Source: Arthrobacter sp. B6 | GTDB lineage: Bacteria; Actinomycetota; Actinomycetes; Actinomycetales; Micrococcaceae | DNA: 64,000 nucleotides | Direction of reading: 5' to 3' | NCBI RefSeq assembly: GCF_001663775.1 | Contig: NZ_KV467168.1 | Location: forward strand, 1,648,870 to 1,712,869 | Shown here: piece after piece, positions 17,045 to 25,628 of the stretch | How positions within the stretch are numbered: the stretch's first letter is position 1 | Layout: each line of letters starts with the position of its first letter | Position numbers and translations under genes: made by a program | The notes under the pieces: model-generated | What the model was told of the DNA's origin: nothing | Databases searched by the model: none | What the model saw: the letters and a program-made list of their open reading frames with translations, nothing else

Positions 17045-19166
17045 CCGTCCAGCGGCTGTCCACGAGGTCATCGACGAGCATGATGCTCTGGCCCCGGAGG
17101 GACGCCAGCGCAGCCTCCAGTTCCGGTCCCACCACCAGCCGGTCCCAGACGCCGGCCAGGCGGTAGGCGCTGTTGCCGCCACGCCCGCCGGTGGGGCCGC
17201 CGTGGCCCAGCTCCAACTGGCCGAGGTAGGGGATGCGGCCGATCTCCGAAATCCCGCGGGCAAGGGTCTGGACCAGTTCAGGCCTGCTTCGTGAGGGAAG
17301 GCTCACGATCGCCGCGGGACGGCCCACGCCGCTCCACGCCGGGGTGCGTGCGTCCCCGGTGGCCCATTCGCGCAGTACCTGGACACAGGCCTGAAGCATG
17401 CCGGGGTCCACGGGCCGGTCCGTTGCCCCGGCGGCGAACAGTTCCCGCAGCGCCCCGCCCCATCCAAGGTCAGTGAGCCGGGCGAGGATCCGGCCGTCCG
17501 CAAGCCCTTCGGCCGGCTTGATCTTGCCCTTGACCGGGACGCCCAGGCGGTCCATTCCGCTGGGCCACTGCAGCCTGGCTTCAAGAACGCCGCCCGCCCG
17601 GCTGAGCGTTTGGCCGGCCGCCTCGGTGGCCTCGGCAGCTATGTCCGCCCGGAACCACTGGCCTGCGCAGTTGTCACACCGGCCACAGGGATGCGCCGTT
17701 TCGTCGTCGAGGACCGAAGTGATGTATTCCATCCGGCAACCGGCGGTGTCCTGGTAGATCACCATGGAATCCTGCTCGTCCACCCGGGCTTCGGCGATAC
17801 GGCTGTAGCGCTCGGCATCATAGATCCACGGCTGGCCGGTGGAGCGCCATCCCCCTCCTACGCGTTCCACGGCACCGTCCACCGCCAGCACTTTGAGCAG
17901 CAGCTCCAGCGGGGTGCGGCGCAGGTCCACCCTGGCTTCCAGTGCCACGGTTGAGACCGCTGAGCCCGCCTCGGCCAGCGCGGTGAGGACGCCGTTCGCC
18001 TTGTCCTCCGAAGGCATGGAGGCGGTCGCAAAGTACTGCCAGATGTCACGGTCCTCCGAGCCGGGCAACAGGAGCACATCGGCGTTCGCCGCGCCTCGCC
18101 CGGCGCGGCCCACCTGCTGGTAGTAGGCCACCGGTGAGGACGGCGCCCCGAGGTGCACCACAAAGCCCAGGTCAGGCTTGTCGAAGCCCATGCCCAATGC
18201 CGAGGTGGCCACCAGCGCCTTGACCTCGTTGTCCTTCAGGAGCTGCTCGGCGCGTTCGCGGTCCGCGGGATCGGTCCGCCCGGTGTAGGCCAGGACCTTG
18301 TGCCCCGCCTCCGCCAGGAGCCTGGCGGTATCCTCTGCGGCGGACACGGTCAGGGTGTAGATGATGCCGCTGCCGGGAAGGTCACCCAGGTGCGTCAGGA
18401 GCCAGCCAAGCCGCTGCCGGGAATCCGGCAAGGCCAGCACGCCCAGGCGCAGGGAGTCCCTCCCCAGCGCTCCGCGGATGGTCAGGACGCCGGCGCCGAG
18501 CTGTTCCTCGATGTCGTGGACCACGCGCGAATTGGCAGTGGCTGTGGTGGCCAATACCGGGACAGTCTCCGGCAGTTGCGTGATCAGGTCCGCGATCCGG
18601 CGGTAATCGGGCCGGAAGTCATGCCCCCAGTCCGAAATGCAGTGCGCCTCGTCAATAACCAGCAGGCCCGTCCGCCGGATGAGCTCCGGAAGCTGGTTCT
18701 CGCGGAACGATGGGTTGGTGAGTCGCTCAGGCGACACCAGCAGCACGTCCACCTCATCAGCCGCGAGCTGTTCGCGCACCGTATCCCACTCCAACTGGTT
18801 GGCCGAGTTAATGGCCACGGCCCGGACCCCAGCGCGTGCCGCTGCAGCCACCTGGTCCCGCATCAGCGCGAGGAGCGGCGAAACGATCAGGGTGGGTCCC
18901 GCGCCGCGCCGCCTCAGCAGCAGGGACGCCACAAAGTAGACCGCCGACTTTCCCCAGCCGGTGCGCTGGACCACCAGGGCACGCCGGCCACCGTCAACCA
19001 GAGCCTCAATCGCTTCATACTGGCCGTCGTGGAATTCTGCTGCCGGGTTCCCCACCAGTTCCCGGAGAACCTCCAGGGCCTGGGTGTGGGTGGCTGAGAA
19101 GGAATGCGGCTGTGAATCGGAAACGACTGAATCGGAAAGGAGTGCGGCGTGCTGGTTATCGACCAT
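16968..19166 (-). CDS. recQ: RecQ-like DNA helicase with C-terminal phosphoribosyltransferase-like domain
   Basis: 732-residue ATP-dependent 3'-5' helicase. Motif I is RTGWGKSAVYF, motif II IDEAHCISDWGHDFRPDYR (DEAH), motif III ATTATA, and motif VI QQVGRAGRG. The zinc-binding cluster is C-x18-CGRCDNC near residues 475-500. An HRDC domain is not evident. Instead, the last 110 residues contain SIMLVDDLVDSRWTVTVAG, a PRPP-binding-loop-like motif of type I phosphoribosyltransferases, as in ComF. Such RecQ-PRTase fusions occur in actinobacteria; the role of the tail is not established. The ATG has GATACT six bases upstream, so the mRNA may be leaderless. The 3' end overlaps the convergent MFS gene. 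Confidence 0.92.
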   Translation of the reverse strand: MVDNQHAALLSDSVVSDSQPHSFSATHTQALEVLRELVGNPAAEFHDGQYEAIEALVDGGRRALVVQRTGWGKSAVYFVASLLLRRRGAGPTLIVSPLLALMRDQVAAAARAGVRAVAINSANQLEWDTVREQLAADEVDVLLVSPERLTNPSFRENQLPELIRRTGLLVIDEAHCISDWGHDFRPDYRRIADLITQLPETVPVLATTATANSRVVHDIEEQLGAGVLTIRGALGRDSLRLGVLALPDSRQRLGWLLTHLGDLPGSGIIYTLTVSAAEDTARLLAEAGHKVLAYTGRTDPADRERAEQLLKDNEVKALVATSALGMGFDKPDLGFVVHLGAPSSPVAYYQQVGRAGRGAANADVLLLPGSEDRDIWQYFATASMPSEDKANGVLTALAEAGSAVSTVALEARVDLRRTPLELLLKVLAVDGAVERVGGGWRSTGQPWIYDAERYSRIAEARVDEQDSMVIYQDTAGCRMEYITSVLDDETAHPCGRCDNCAGQWFRADIAAEATEAAGQTLSRAGGVLEARLQWPSGMDRLGVPVKGKIKPAEGLADGRILARLTDLGWGGALRELFAAGATDRPVDPGMLQACVQVLREWATGDARTPAWSGVGRPAAIVSLPSRSRPELVQTLARGISEIGRIPYLGQLELGHGGPTGGRGGNSAYRLAGVWDRLVVGPELEAALASLRGQSIMLVDDLVDSRWTVTVAGRALRQAGAGAVLPLVLGQAG

Positions 19167-19316
19167 TGATTCAGTATCCCAGCCACCACTGACAGCCAGA
19201 AAGCCGGTGGGTCCCTATGTGGACAATTTCCAGCCCGCTGACGGCCGCGCATCCGGCCCCCTCGTCACACAGTCGGAGGCTCCACTGTCCCTCCACAGGC
19301 ATCCCGTACGTCCACG

Positions 19317-19322
19317 TAAGAT
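19317..19322 (+). promoter_or_regulatory. -10 box of a leaderless promoter (manB)
   Basis: TAAGAT fits the actinobacterial TANNNT -10 consensus and stands seven bases before the GTG start at 19330, so transcription should begin at the start codon. No ribosome site precedes the GTG. Confidence 0.6.
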
Positions 19323-19329
19323 AAGACCC

Positions 19330-20754
19330 GTGACTAGCGAACAGACAAAGACTTTTGACCTCTCGGCATCCTTCAAGGCGTACGACGTCCGGGGGATCGT
19401 AGGTGATTCCATCACCGCCGAAATCGTCGAAGCCGTGGGAGCCGCGTTCGTTGATGTCCTGCAGTTGGAAGGCCAGACGGTCCTGGTTGGCGGCGACATG
19501 CGCCCCTCGTCCCCCGAATTCAGCAAAGCGTTCGCCGACGGTGCCGCCACCCGCGGAGCCAACGTCCAGCTCTTGGACCTGATTTCCACCGACGAACTCT
19601 ACTTCGCGTGCGGCTCGCTCAACGCTGCCGGCGCCACGTTCACCGCAAGCCACAACCCTGCCGAATACAACGGCATCAAGATGTCCAAGCCCGGAGCGCA
19701 GCCCATCTCGTCCGAATCCGGGCTCAAAGAGATCCAGGCACTTGCCGAGCAGTACCTCAACGCCGGCTCCATCCCGGCGGCCCCCACGCGTGGCCTGATC
19801 GGCGTCCATGACGTCCTCAAGGACTACGCCGAGTACCTGCGCCAACTGGTTGATCTTTCCGGGTCCCGCCCGCTGAAGGTCGTCGTTGACGCCGGCAACG
19901 GCATGGCTGGCCTCACCACTCCGGCCGTGCTGGGCGACGCACTCCTGCCCAAGCTTCCGTTTGAGATCGTCCCGCTGTACTTCGAGCTGGACGGATCGTT
20001 CCCCAACCACCCGGCCAACCCCCTGGAACCGGAAAACCTCCGCGACCTGCAGGCAGCCGTGATCGAGCACGGTGCGGATATCGGCCTGGCGTTCGACGGC
20101 GACGCAGACCGCTGCTTCGTCATCGATGAGAAGGGCGAGCCCGTCTCGCCGTCGGCCATCACCGGGATGGTGGCACGCCGCGAGATCGCCCGCGCCCAGG
20201 CACAGGGCGAGGCGAAGCCCACGATCATCCACAACCTGCTGACCTCACGCGCGGTGCCGGAACTGGTGGAGCACGACGGCGGACGCGCCGTCCGCACGCG
20301 TGTGGGCCACTCGTTCATCAAGGCAGTCATGGCAGAGGAAGGCGCAGTCTTCGGCGGCGAACACTCCGCCCACTTCTACTTCCGCGATTTCTGGAACGCT
20401 GACACCGGCATGCTCGCCGCCATGCACGTGCTGGCCGCCCTCGGCGAGCAGGACGGTCCGCTGTCCGAGCTCGGCCGCGAGTACGAGCCGTATGTTTCCT
20501 CCGGCGAGATCAACTCGGAAATCGAGGACAAGGCCGGAGCTGTTGAACGCGTCCGCGCTGACTTCACCGGTGAGGACATCACCATCGACACCATGGATGG
20601 CAGCACCTTCACGGCCAACGACGGCAGCTACTGGTTCAACCTCCGCCCCTCCAACACCGAACCGTTCCTTCGCCTGAACGCCGAAGCCACTGACCAGGCC
20701 ACCATGGAACGCGTACGGGACCGCGTTCTGTCGCTTGTCCGGGGCCAGGGCTAA
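19330..20754 (+). CDS. manB: Phosphomannomutase/phosphoglucomutase
   Basis: 474-residue alpha-D-phosphohexomutase that interconverts hexose 1- and 6-phosphates, feeding GDP-mannose and cell-wall glycan synthesis. The four family signatures are present. TASHNPAEYNGIKM holds the phosphoserine. FDGDADRCFV is the Mg2+ loop. GGEHSAHFYFRDF is the sugar-specificity loop. RPSNTEPFLRLN is the phosphate-binding loop. The GEHSAH loop fits the bacterial PMM/PGM group. The start is the GTG at 19330; a longer open frame reaches into the divergent recQ gene and is rejected. The next gene starts one base after the stop. Confidence 0.95.
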   Translation: MTSEQTKTFDLSASFKAYDVRGIVGDSITAEIVEAVGAAFVDVLQLEGQTVLVGGDMRPSSPEFSKAFADGAATRGANVQLLDLISTDELYFACGSLNAAGATFTASHNPAEYNGIKMSKPGAQPISSESGLKEIQALAEQYLNAGSIPAAPTRGLIGVHDVLKDYAEYLRQLVDLSGSRPLKVVVDAGNGMAGLTTPAVLGDALLPKLPFEIVPLYFELDGSFPNHPANPLEPENLRDLQAAVIEHGADIGLAFDGDADRCFVIDEKGEPVSPSAITGMVARREIARAQAQGEAKPTIIHNLLTSRAVPELVEHDGGRAVRTRVGHSFIKAVMAEEGAVFGGEHSAHFYFRDFWNADTGMLAAMHVLAALGEQDGPLSELGREYEPYVSSGEINSEIEDKAGAVERVRADFTGEDITIDTMDGSTFTANDGSYWFNLRPSNTEPFLRLNAEATDQATMERVRDRVLSLVRGQG

Positions 20755-20755
20755 C

Positions 20756-21247
20756 ATGGCTGGCCATAGCGAGCCCGCTATGGGCGGTACGACGGGTTCC
20801 TGGCGGGCCTCCGTCCCCGATGCCACGGCCACGGACCTGGAGAACCTGATGGGGACGGGTGTGGGCGCCGCGCAGGAACAGCTCCAGCGGAACGGCGGCT
20901 TCCTGCCGTTCGCCCTCGTGGTGGAGAACGACGGCGAGGTCCGGCTGGTGGCCGTAACGCCGGCTGACGCCGAGGAAAGCACCGACGCGGACTTTGATGC
21001 TGACGCCATGATCAGCGACCTCACGAACGTCCTGCGCCAGAACCGTCACGAATTCCGGGCCACCGCCATCGTCTGCGACATCCTCCTGGTGGAGGAAGAC
21101 TCGGACGCCATCCACGTCGCCGCGGAGCACCGGGACGGATCGGTTTTTGCTGCGGTCCTCCCCTACTCGGCCAACCCGTCAACATCCGGGTGGGAGTTCG
21201 GCCAGCTCACGGCTGACACCAATGAGCCCGCTGTCTGGGTGGACTAG
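20756..21247 (+). CDS. Hypothetical acidic protein co-transcribed with manB
   Basis: 163-residue acidic soluble protein with no signal or membrane segment. A typical stretch is NGGFLPFALVVENDGEVRLVAV, and the C-terminal half has AATIVCDILLVEEDSDAIHV-like strands. I do not recognise an established function. Its ATG is one base after the manB stop, so it is almost certainly translated from the same mRNA. It precedes the Rrf2 regulator by 14 bases, but is probably unrelated to it. Confidence 0.75.
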   Translation: MAGHSEPAMGGTTGSWRASVPDATATDLENLMGTGVGAAQEQLQRNGGFLPFALVVENDGEVRLVAVTPADAEESTDADFDADAMISDLTNVLRQNRHEFRATAIVCDILLVEEDSDAIHVAAEHRDGSVFAAVLPYSANPSTSGWEFGQLTADTNEPAVWVD

Positions 21248-21261
21248 ACCGGCGGCCACGG

Positions 21262-21711
21262 ATGAAAATCAATGCGTTTGCCGATGTCAGCCTTCGGGCC
21301 CTCATGGTGCTCGCCGCCGCCCCGGGCGGCACCCTCCTGACCACCCAGAACATCGCCGATGCTGTGGGCACGCCCTACAACCACGTCAGTAAGGCGATGG
21401 CCAGGCTGCGGGGCCTTGGCCTGATTGAGGTGGAACGGGGCCGGGCCGGAGGGTCGAGGTTAAGCGCGGCCGGCAGCCGCGCCACTGTAGGCCAGCTCCT
21501 CCGGCAGCTTGACTCCAGGTCGGACGCGGCTGACTGCGTCGGCCCCAATGGGGATTGCCCGCTCATCAATGAATGCCGGTTGCGGACCGCCATGGCGCGG
21601 GCCCGGGAGGCCTTTTATCGCGAACTGGACGACGTCATCGTTGCCGAACTGCCGGGTTCCCGCCAGATGACTCCGGTATTCCAGGCGATCGGGATGCGTC
21701 CCGGCCTCTGA
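21262..21711 (+). CDS. nsrR: Rrf2 family regulator, NsrR type
   Basis: 149-residue Fe-S regulator. The N-terminal winged helix (residues 1-75) has ISLRALMVLA-like opening DVSLRALMVL and the recognition region TPYNHVSKAMARLRGLGLIE. Three cysteines in CVGPNGDCPLINEC (C-x6-C-x5-C) are the cluster ligands of the NO-sensing NsrR branch. NsrR represses NO-detoxification genes until NO destroys its cluster. A flavohemoglobin gene with a strong palindrome upstream follows directly, which supports the assignment. The ATG at 21262 lies 14 bases after the preceding gene. Confidence 0.9.
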   Translation: MKINAFADVSLRALMVLAAAPGGTLLTTQNIADAVGTPYNHVSKAMARLRGLGLIEVERGRAGGSRLSAAGSRATVGQLLRQLDSRSDAADCVGPNGDCPLINECRLRTAMARAREAFYRELDDVIVAELPGSRQMTPVFQAIGMRPGL

Positions 21712-21735
21712 GTTCGCGCCTGATTTGATTTCCTC

Positions 21736-21754
21736 GTTCTACAAGGTGTAGAAC
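21736..21754. promoter_or_regulatory. Inverted repeat between nsrR and hmp
   Basis: GTTCTAC (21736-21742) and GTAGAAC (21748-21754), five bases apart, just upstream of the main palindrome. It could be a second regulatory site or a small terminator for nsrR. Confidence 0.4.
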
Positions 21755-21760
21755 TTGAGC

Positions 21761-21791
21761 GTAATACTCGCATTTATTATGCGAGTATTAC
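21761..21791. promoter_or_regulatory. NsrR-type operator upstream of hmp
   Basis: Perfect 13-base arms, GTAATACTCGCAT at 21761-21773 and its complement at 21779-21791, around TTATT. The inner GCAT-TTATT-ATGC core resembles the NsrR consensus of two half-sites around an AT-rich centre. It lies 42 bases before the hmp ATG, and the regulator gene is directly upstream. Confidence 0.8.
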
Positions 21792-21833
21792 CCGGCCGGA
21801 CGAAGGCCCCGGCCCCCTATCTCAGGAGTACAC

Positions 21834-22993
21834 ATGCTCTCGGACAAATCCCGCCCCGTCATTGAGGCCACCCTGCCGCTGGTTGGTTCGCGGATCGGCG
21901 CCATCACTCCCAACTTCTATTCACGGCTGTTCGCCGCCCATCCTGAACTCCTGGATGGCCTGTTTAGCCGTTCGAACCAGCGTTCCGGCGACCAGCAACA
22001 GGCCCTGGCCGGGAGCATCGCAACCTTCGCCACCCACCTCGTCAACCACCCGGGTACGCTTCCTGAAACTGTGCTTTCCCGCATTGCCCACCGGCACGCG
22101 TCGCTGGGCATCACCGAACCCCAGTACCAGGTGGTCTACGAGCACCTTTTCGCGGCCATCGCCGAAGACCTTGCGGAGGTCATTACCCCGGAGATTGCCG
22201 AGGCCTGGACTGAGGTGTACTGGCTGATGGCCGACGCACTGATCAAGCTCGAAAAGGGCCTCTACGCAGCCCAGGCCAACAGCAAAATGTGGACCCCGTG
22301 GAAGGTGGCTGCCAAGACCGCCGCGGGCGCCGGTTCCCTCACCTTTACCCTGGAACCCGCGGACGACACCCCGGTCACGCCTGCCCTGCCGGCCAGTACA
22401 TCAGCGTCAAGGTCCAGCTTCCGGACGGCCTCCGCCAGGTCAGGCAGTACTCCCTTTCCGGGGACACCGGCACCAGCCGGTCCTTCACCACCAAGCTCGA
22501 CGACGGCGGCGAGGTCTCCCCGGTCCTGCACAGCACGGTAGTGGTCGGCGACATCCTGGAGATCTCCAACCCGTACGGCGAGATCACGCTCAAGGACGGC
22601 GACGGCCCGGTGGTCCTTGCATCGGCCGGAATCGGCTGCACACCGACGGCGTCCATCCTCCGCTCACTCGCCGAGTCGGGTTCCGACCGGCAGGTCCTGG
22701 TCCTCCACGCGGAAAGCACCCTGGAGAACTGGGCGCTGCGCGGCCAGATGACGGACGACGTCGAACGCCTCGCGGGTGCGGACCTCCAGCTGTGGCTTGA
22801 GCGGCCGGAGCCAGGGTCCAAGGAGGGCTTTATGTCGCTGCGTGAAGTGGACCTGCCGGCCAATGCATCCCTGTACCTCTGCGGGCCGCTGCCGTTTATG
22901 AAGCACATCCGCAACGAGGCCATCAACGCCGGCATCCCCGCCACCAGGATCCATTACGAGGTCTTCGGCCCCGACATCTGGCTGGCCAGCTGA
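21834..22993 (+). pseudogene. hmp: Flavohemoglobin (NO dioxygenase), frameshifted
   Basis: Hmp turns NO and O2 into nitrate using NAD(P)H. Residues 1-135 form the globin domain: PNFYSRLF carries the B10 Tyr, SNQRSGDQQQ the E7 region, and IAHRHASLGI the proximal His. The frame from 21834 runs on to 22541 but stops being flavohemoglobin-like after VTPALP (about 22385). From there the other frame gives GQYISVKVQLPDG, the FAD motif RQYSLS, the NAD motif AGIGCTPTASIL and LYLCGPLPFM, ending at 22993. Downstream phase is shifted by -1, equal to a one-base loss at about 22380-22392. Everything else is intact, so this is a recent mutation or a sequencing error. Confidence 0.9.
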
Positions 22994-23004
22994 CCCAGGG
23001 TTCC

Positions 23005-23080
23005 CCCTCAGGAGTTTTTGTCCACCTACGGCGACTTAGCGGGCGCTTTGGGGGCATTATCTGGACAAAAACTCCTGAGG
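23005..23080. repeat. Inverted repeat element (19-base arms)
   Basis: CCTCAGGAGTTTTTGTCCA at 23005-23023 is matched exactly by its complement at 23062-23080, around a 38-base loop. It lies directly after hmp and is separate from the true terminator at 23088. The right arm contains an SD-like CTCCTGAGGAGG region but no gene. It looks like a small palindromic mobile or REP-type unit. Confidence 0.7.
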
Positions 23081-23087
23081 AGGACGG

Positions 23088-23138
23088 ACGACGGCGGCCC
23101 CGCACCTTTTGCTGTAAAAGGTGCGGGGCCGCCGTCGT
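23088..23138. terminator. Bidirectional terminator between hmp and pckG
   Basis: A perfect 23-base stem: arms at 23088-23110 and 23116-23138 around GCTGT. The arms end in TTTT/AAAA next to the loop; it serves both converging genes. Confidence 0.92.
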
Positions 23139-23149
23139 ACTTTGGATTG

Positions 23150-24976
23150 TCAGCCCAGTCGCGACTTCAGGCTGTCCAGCTCGGCCTGCAGGGCCTCGGG
23201 AAGCGAGTCGCCGAAGTTGGCGAACCATTCCTCGATGGACGCGAGCTCGGTTTCCCACTCAGCCGGGTCCACCCGGACAGCTTCCTCAACCTGCGCCGGG
23301 GTCATGTCCAGGCCCTTGAGGTCGATGGAGTCACCGGTGGGGACAAAGCCGATGGGGGTTTCCACGGCGTCAGCCTTGCCTTCGAGGCGTTCGATGGCCC
23401 ACTTCAGGACACGGGCGTTGTCACCGAAGCCCGGCCAGGCGAACCCGCCCTCCGGAGTGCGGCGGAACCAGTTGACCAGGAAAATCTTGGGCAGCCGCTC
23501 CGGGTTGGCCTTGGCGGACAGGTTCACCCAGTGGTTCAGGTAGTCGCCGGCGTCGTAGCCGATGAAGGGCAGCATGGCCATGGGGTCGCGCCGGACCACG
23601 CCAACAGCTCCTGCCGCAGCGGCAGTGGTCTCGGAGGACAGCGTGGAACCCATAAAGATGCCGTTGGACCAGCTGCGGGCTTCGGTCACCAGCGGGATGG
23701 TGGTCTTGCGGCGGCCGCCGAAGAGGATCGCGGAAAGCTCGACACCGTCCGGGCTGTGGTATTCCTCGGCCAGCATGTCGATCTGGTCGATCGGCGTGCA
23801 GAAACGCGAGTTCGGGTGCGCTGCAGGCTTGTCCGAGTCCGGAGTCCAGGAGTTGCCCTGCCAGTCGGTGAGGTGGGCAGGCACTTCCTCGGTCATGCCC
23901 TCCCACCACACGCCGCCGTCGTCAGTCAGCGCGACGTTGGTGAAGATGCTGTTGCCCTTGGCAATGGCGCGCATCGCGTTGGGGTTGGTGCCCCAGCCGG
24001 TGCCGGGGGCCACGCCGAAGAGACCGGCTTCAGGGTTGACGGCGCGGAGCTCGCCTTCCTTGCCAAAGCGCATCCAGGTGATGTCGTCACCCAGGGTCTC
24101 CACCTTCCATCCTTCGATGGTGGGATCAAGCAACGCGAGGTTGGTCTTGCCGCATGCGGACGGGAAGGCCGCCGAGACGTAGTAGGTCTTCTGCTCGGGA
24201 GAGGTCAGCTTCAGGATGAGCATGTGCTCGGCCAGCCAGCCTTCGTCACGGGCCATCACGGAGGCGATGCGGAGGGCGTAGCATTTCTTGCCCAGCAGCG
24301 CGTTTCCGCCGTAGCCGGAGCCGAAGGACCAGATCGAACGCTCCTCGGGGAAGTGGACAATCCACTTGTCCGGGTTGCACGGCCACGGTACGTCAGCCTG
24401 CCCGGCTTCGAGCGGCGCACCCAGGGAGTGCAGGGCCGGCACGAAGAACGCGTTGGTTTCGGTGATGCGGTTCAGGACGTCGGTGCCGATGCGGGCCATG
24501 ATTCGCATCGAGGCGACAACGTAGGCGCTGTCAGTGATTTCGACGCCGAACTTGGGGTCTTCGGCATCCAGGTGGCCCATCACGAACGGGATGACGTACA
24601 TGGTGCGACCACGCATGGAGCCGGCGAACAGTCCGCGCAGCTTCTGCTTCATCTCGGCCGGGGCCATCCAGTTGTTGGTGAAGCCGGCGTCGTGCTCCTT
24701 CTCGGAGCAGATGAACGTCTGTTCTTCCACGCGGGCCACGTCCGCGGGATCTGAGAACGCAGCGAAGGAGTTCGGGAGGATCTCCTGGTTCAGCCGAGTC
24801 AGCGTGCCTGCTGCCACGAGTTCATCGGTAAGACGCGTATTTTCCTCTTCGGAGCCGTCAACCCAGTGGATACGGTCCGGCTGCGTTAGCTCAGCAACCT
24901 CTTCGACCCATGCCAGCAGTGCAGCATGCGTGGTGGGTGCTTTCTCAAGCAGCGGCTGTTGTGCCAGATCGCCCAT
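23150..24976 (-). CDS. pckG: Phosphoenolpyruvate carboxykinase (GTP)
   Basis: 608-residue cytosolic enzyme making PEP from oxaloacetate and GTP, the first step of gluconeogenesis. Diagnostic motifs are [13 protein letters not shown] (kinase-1a P-loop), [41 protein letters not shown], and [21 protein letters not shown]-type enzymes are standard in actinobacteria, and length matches. ATG at 24976 has a GAGGAAGGG ribosome site 8-10 bases upstream; the in-frame codon at 25000 lacks one. Regulation by carbon source is expected; a CRP/GlxR-like site lies 150 bases upstream. Confidence 0.97.
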   Translation of the reverse strand: MGDLAQQPLLEKAPTTHAALLAWVEEVAELTQPDRIHWVDGSEEENTRLTDELVAAGTLTRLNQEILPNSFAAFSDPADVARVEEQTFICSEKEHDAGFTNNWMAPAEMKQKLRGLFAGSMRGRTMYVIPFVMGHLDAEDPKFGVEITDSAYVVASMRIMARIGTDVLNRITETNAFFVPALHSLGAPLEAGQADVPWPCNPDKWIVHFPEERSIWSFGSGYGGNALLGKKCYALRIASVMARDEGWLAEHMLILKLTSPEQKTYYVSAAFPSACGKTNLALLDPTIEGWKVETLGDDITWMRFGKEGELRAVNPEAGLFGVAPGTGWGTNPNAMRAIAKGNSIFTNVALTDDGGVWWEGMTEEVPAHLTDWQGNSWTPDSDKPAAHPNSRFCTPIDQIDMLAEEYHSPDGVELSAILFGGRRKTTIPLVTEARSWSNGIFMGSTLSSETTAAAAGAVGVVRRDPMAMLPFIGYDAGDYLNHWVNLSAKANPERLPKIFLVNWFRRTPEGGFAWPGFGDNARVLKWAIERLEGKADAVETPIGFVPTGDSIDLKGLDMTPAQVEEAVRVDPAEWETELASIEEWFANFGDSLPEALQAELDSLKSRLG

Positions 24977-25125
24977 TGCGGTTCCCTTCCTCGGGTTCAT
25001 CGGTGTGAGCTAAATGCTATGGGCCGGGAGGGCCCTAATTTTTGGGCCCGGACTGCTCGTTGTTGAGCGTTTGGAGTGGAAACCGCGTAAATTCAACAAA
25101 GAGCGGGTCAAAACAGGGAGATTAA

Positions 25126-25153
25126 GTGACGAAGGTCACCTAGACCGGTCTAG
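25126..25153. promoter_or_regulatory. CRP/GlxR-like site plus adjoining palindrome
   Basis: GTGA-N6-TCAC at 25126-25139 matches the core of the CRP/GlxR consensus (TGTGA-N6-TCACA). It abuts a perfect 14-base palindrome CTAGACCGGTCTAG at 25140-25153. The pair lies between pckG (150 bases away, minus strand) and tRNA-Arg. Control of pckG by cAMP-type signalling is inferred. Confidence 0.5.
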
Positions 25154-25178
25154 TCGGCTAGATTACACACGTTTCGAT

Positions 25179-25208
25179 TTGGTACAACGGCCAACCCTCG
25201 CGTAAAGT
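25179..25208 (+). promoter_or_regulatory. Promoter of tRNA-Arg
   Basis: TTGGTA (25179-25184) and TAAAGT (25203-25208), 18 bases apart, about 46 bases before the tRNA. Confidence 0.55.
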
Positions 25209-25254
25209 TATTCGAGGTTCGGGGAGAGCAGAGATGTTCTTCAAGAAACAAGAT

Positions 25255-25328
<74 letters not shown>

Positions 25329-25334
25329 CAGATG

Positions 25335-25366
25335 AAGGTCCGCACCGGTTCGCCGGTGCGGACCTT
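25335..25366 (+). terminator. Terminator after tRNA-Arg
   Basis: A perfect 14-base stem (25335-25348 with 25353-25366) with a TTCG tetraloop, followed by a short T run. Confidence 0.92.
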
Positions 25367-25434
25367 TTGCGTTAACTGTCCGACTTCATTTCGGGCGAAG
25401 GTGCAAAGGGGTTCCGCCTTCAGGCCCGCGACCG

Positions 25435-25532
25435 GAATGCGTAACTTATGGCCCCGGAAACGCCTGGCAGCCTTCCTAAAGGGCGACGTTCCGCGGGCAA
25501 GCCGCGAGCGGTCGGACAAAAGTTACGCATTC
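25435..25532. repeat. 13-base inverted repeat enclosing 72 bases
   Basis: GAATGCGTAACTT (25435-25447) and its exact complement (25520-25532). A second pair, TGTCCGAC (25377-25384) and GTCGGACA (25511-25518), partly interleaves. No gene lies inside. It has the size of a MITE-like relic or a folded leader upstream of the next gene. Confidence 0.5.
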
Positions 25533-25628
25533 TTGCGCGCCGCGACCGCCCGGCGCAGCCCCATGACCCCGCCAGGAGCAGCACCCTGGCCCCGGCAGTG
25601 CCGGCCTCCTTGCGCGTAGGCTAATGCC

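Noticed and set aside
22289..22541. Programmed frameshifting in hmp
   Set aside because: I see no slippery heptamer or clear stimulatory structure at the frame change, and flavohemoglobins are not known to need frameshifting; mutation or sequencing error is simpler.
23018..24754. A 578-codon open frame on the plus strand opposite pckG
   Set aside because: It is the antisense shadow of a highly conserved PEP carboxykinase gene; its translation has no family features and runs through a terminator and an inverted repeat.
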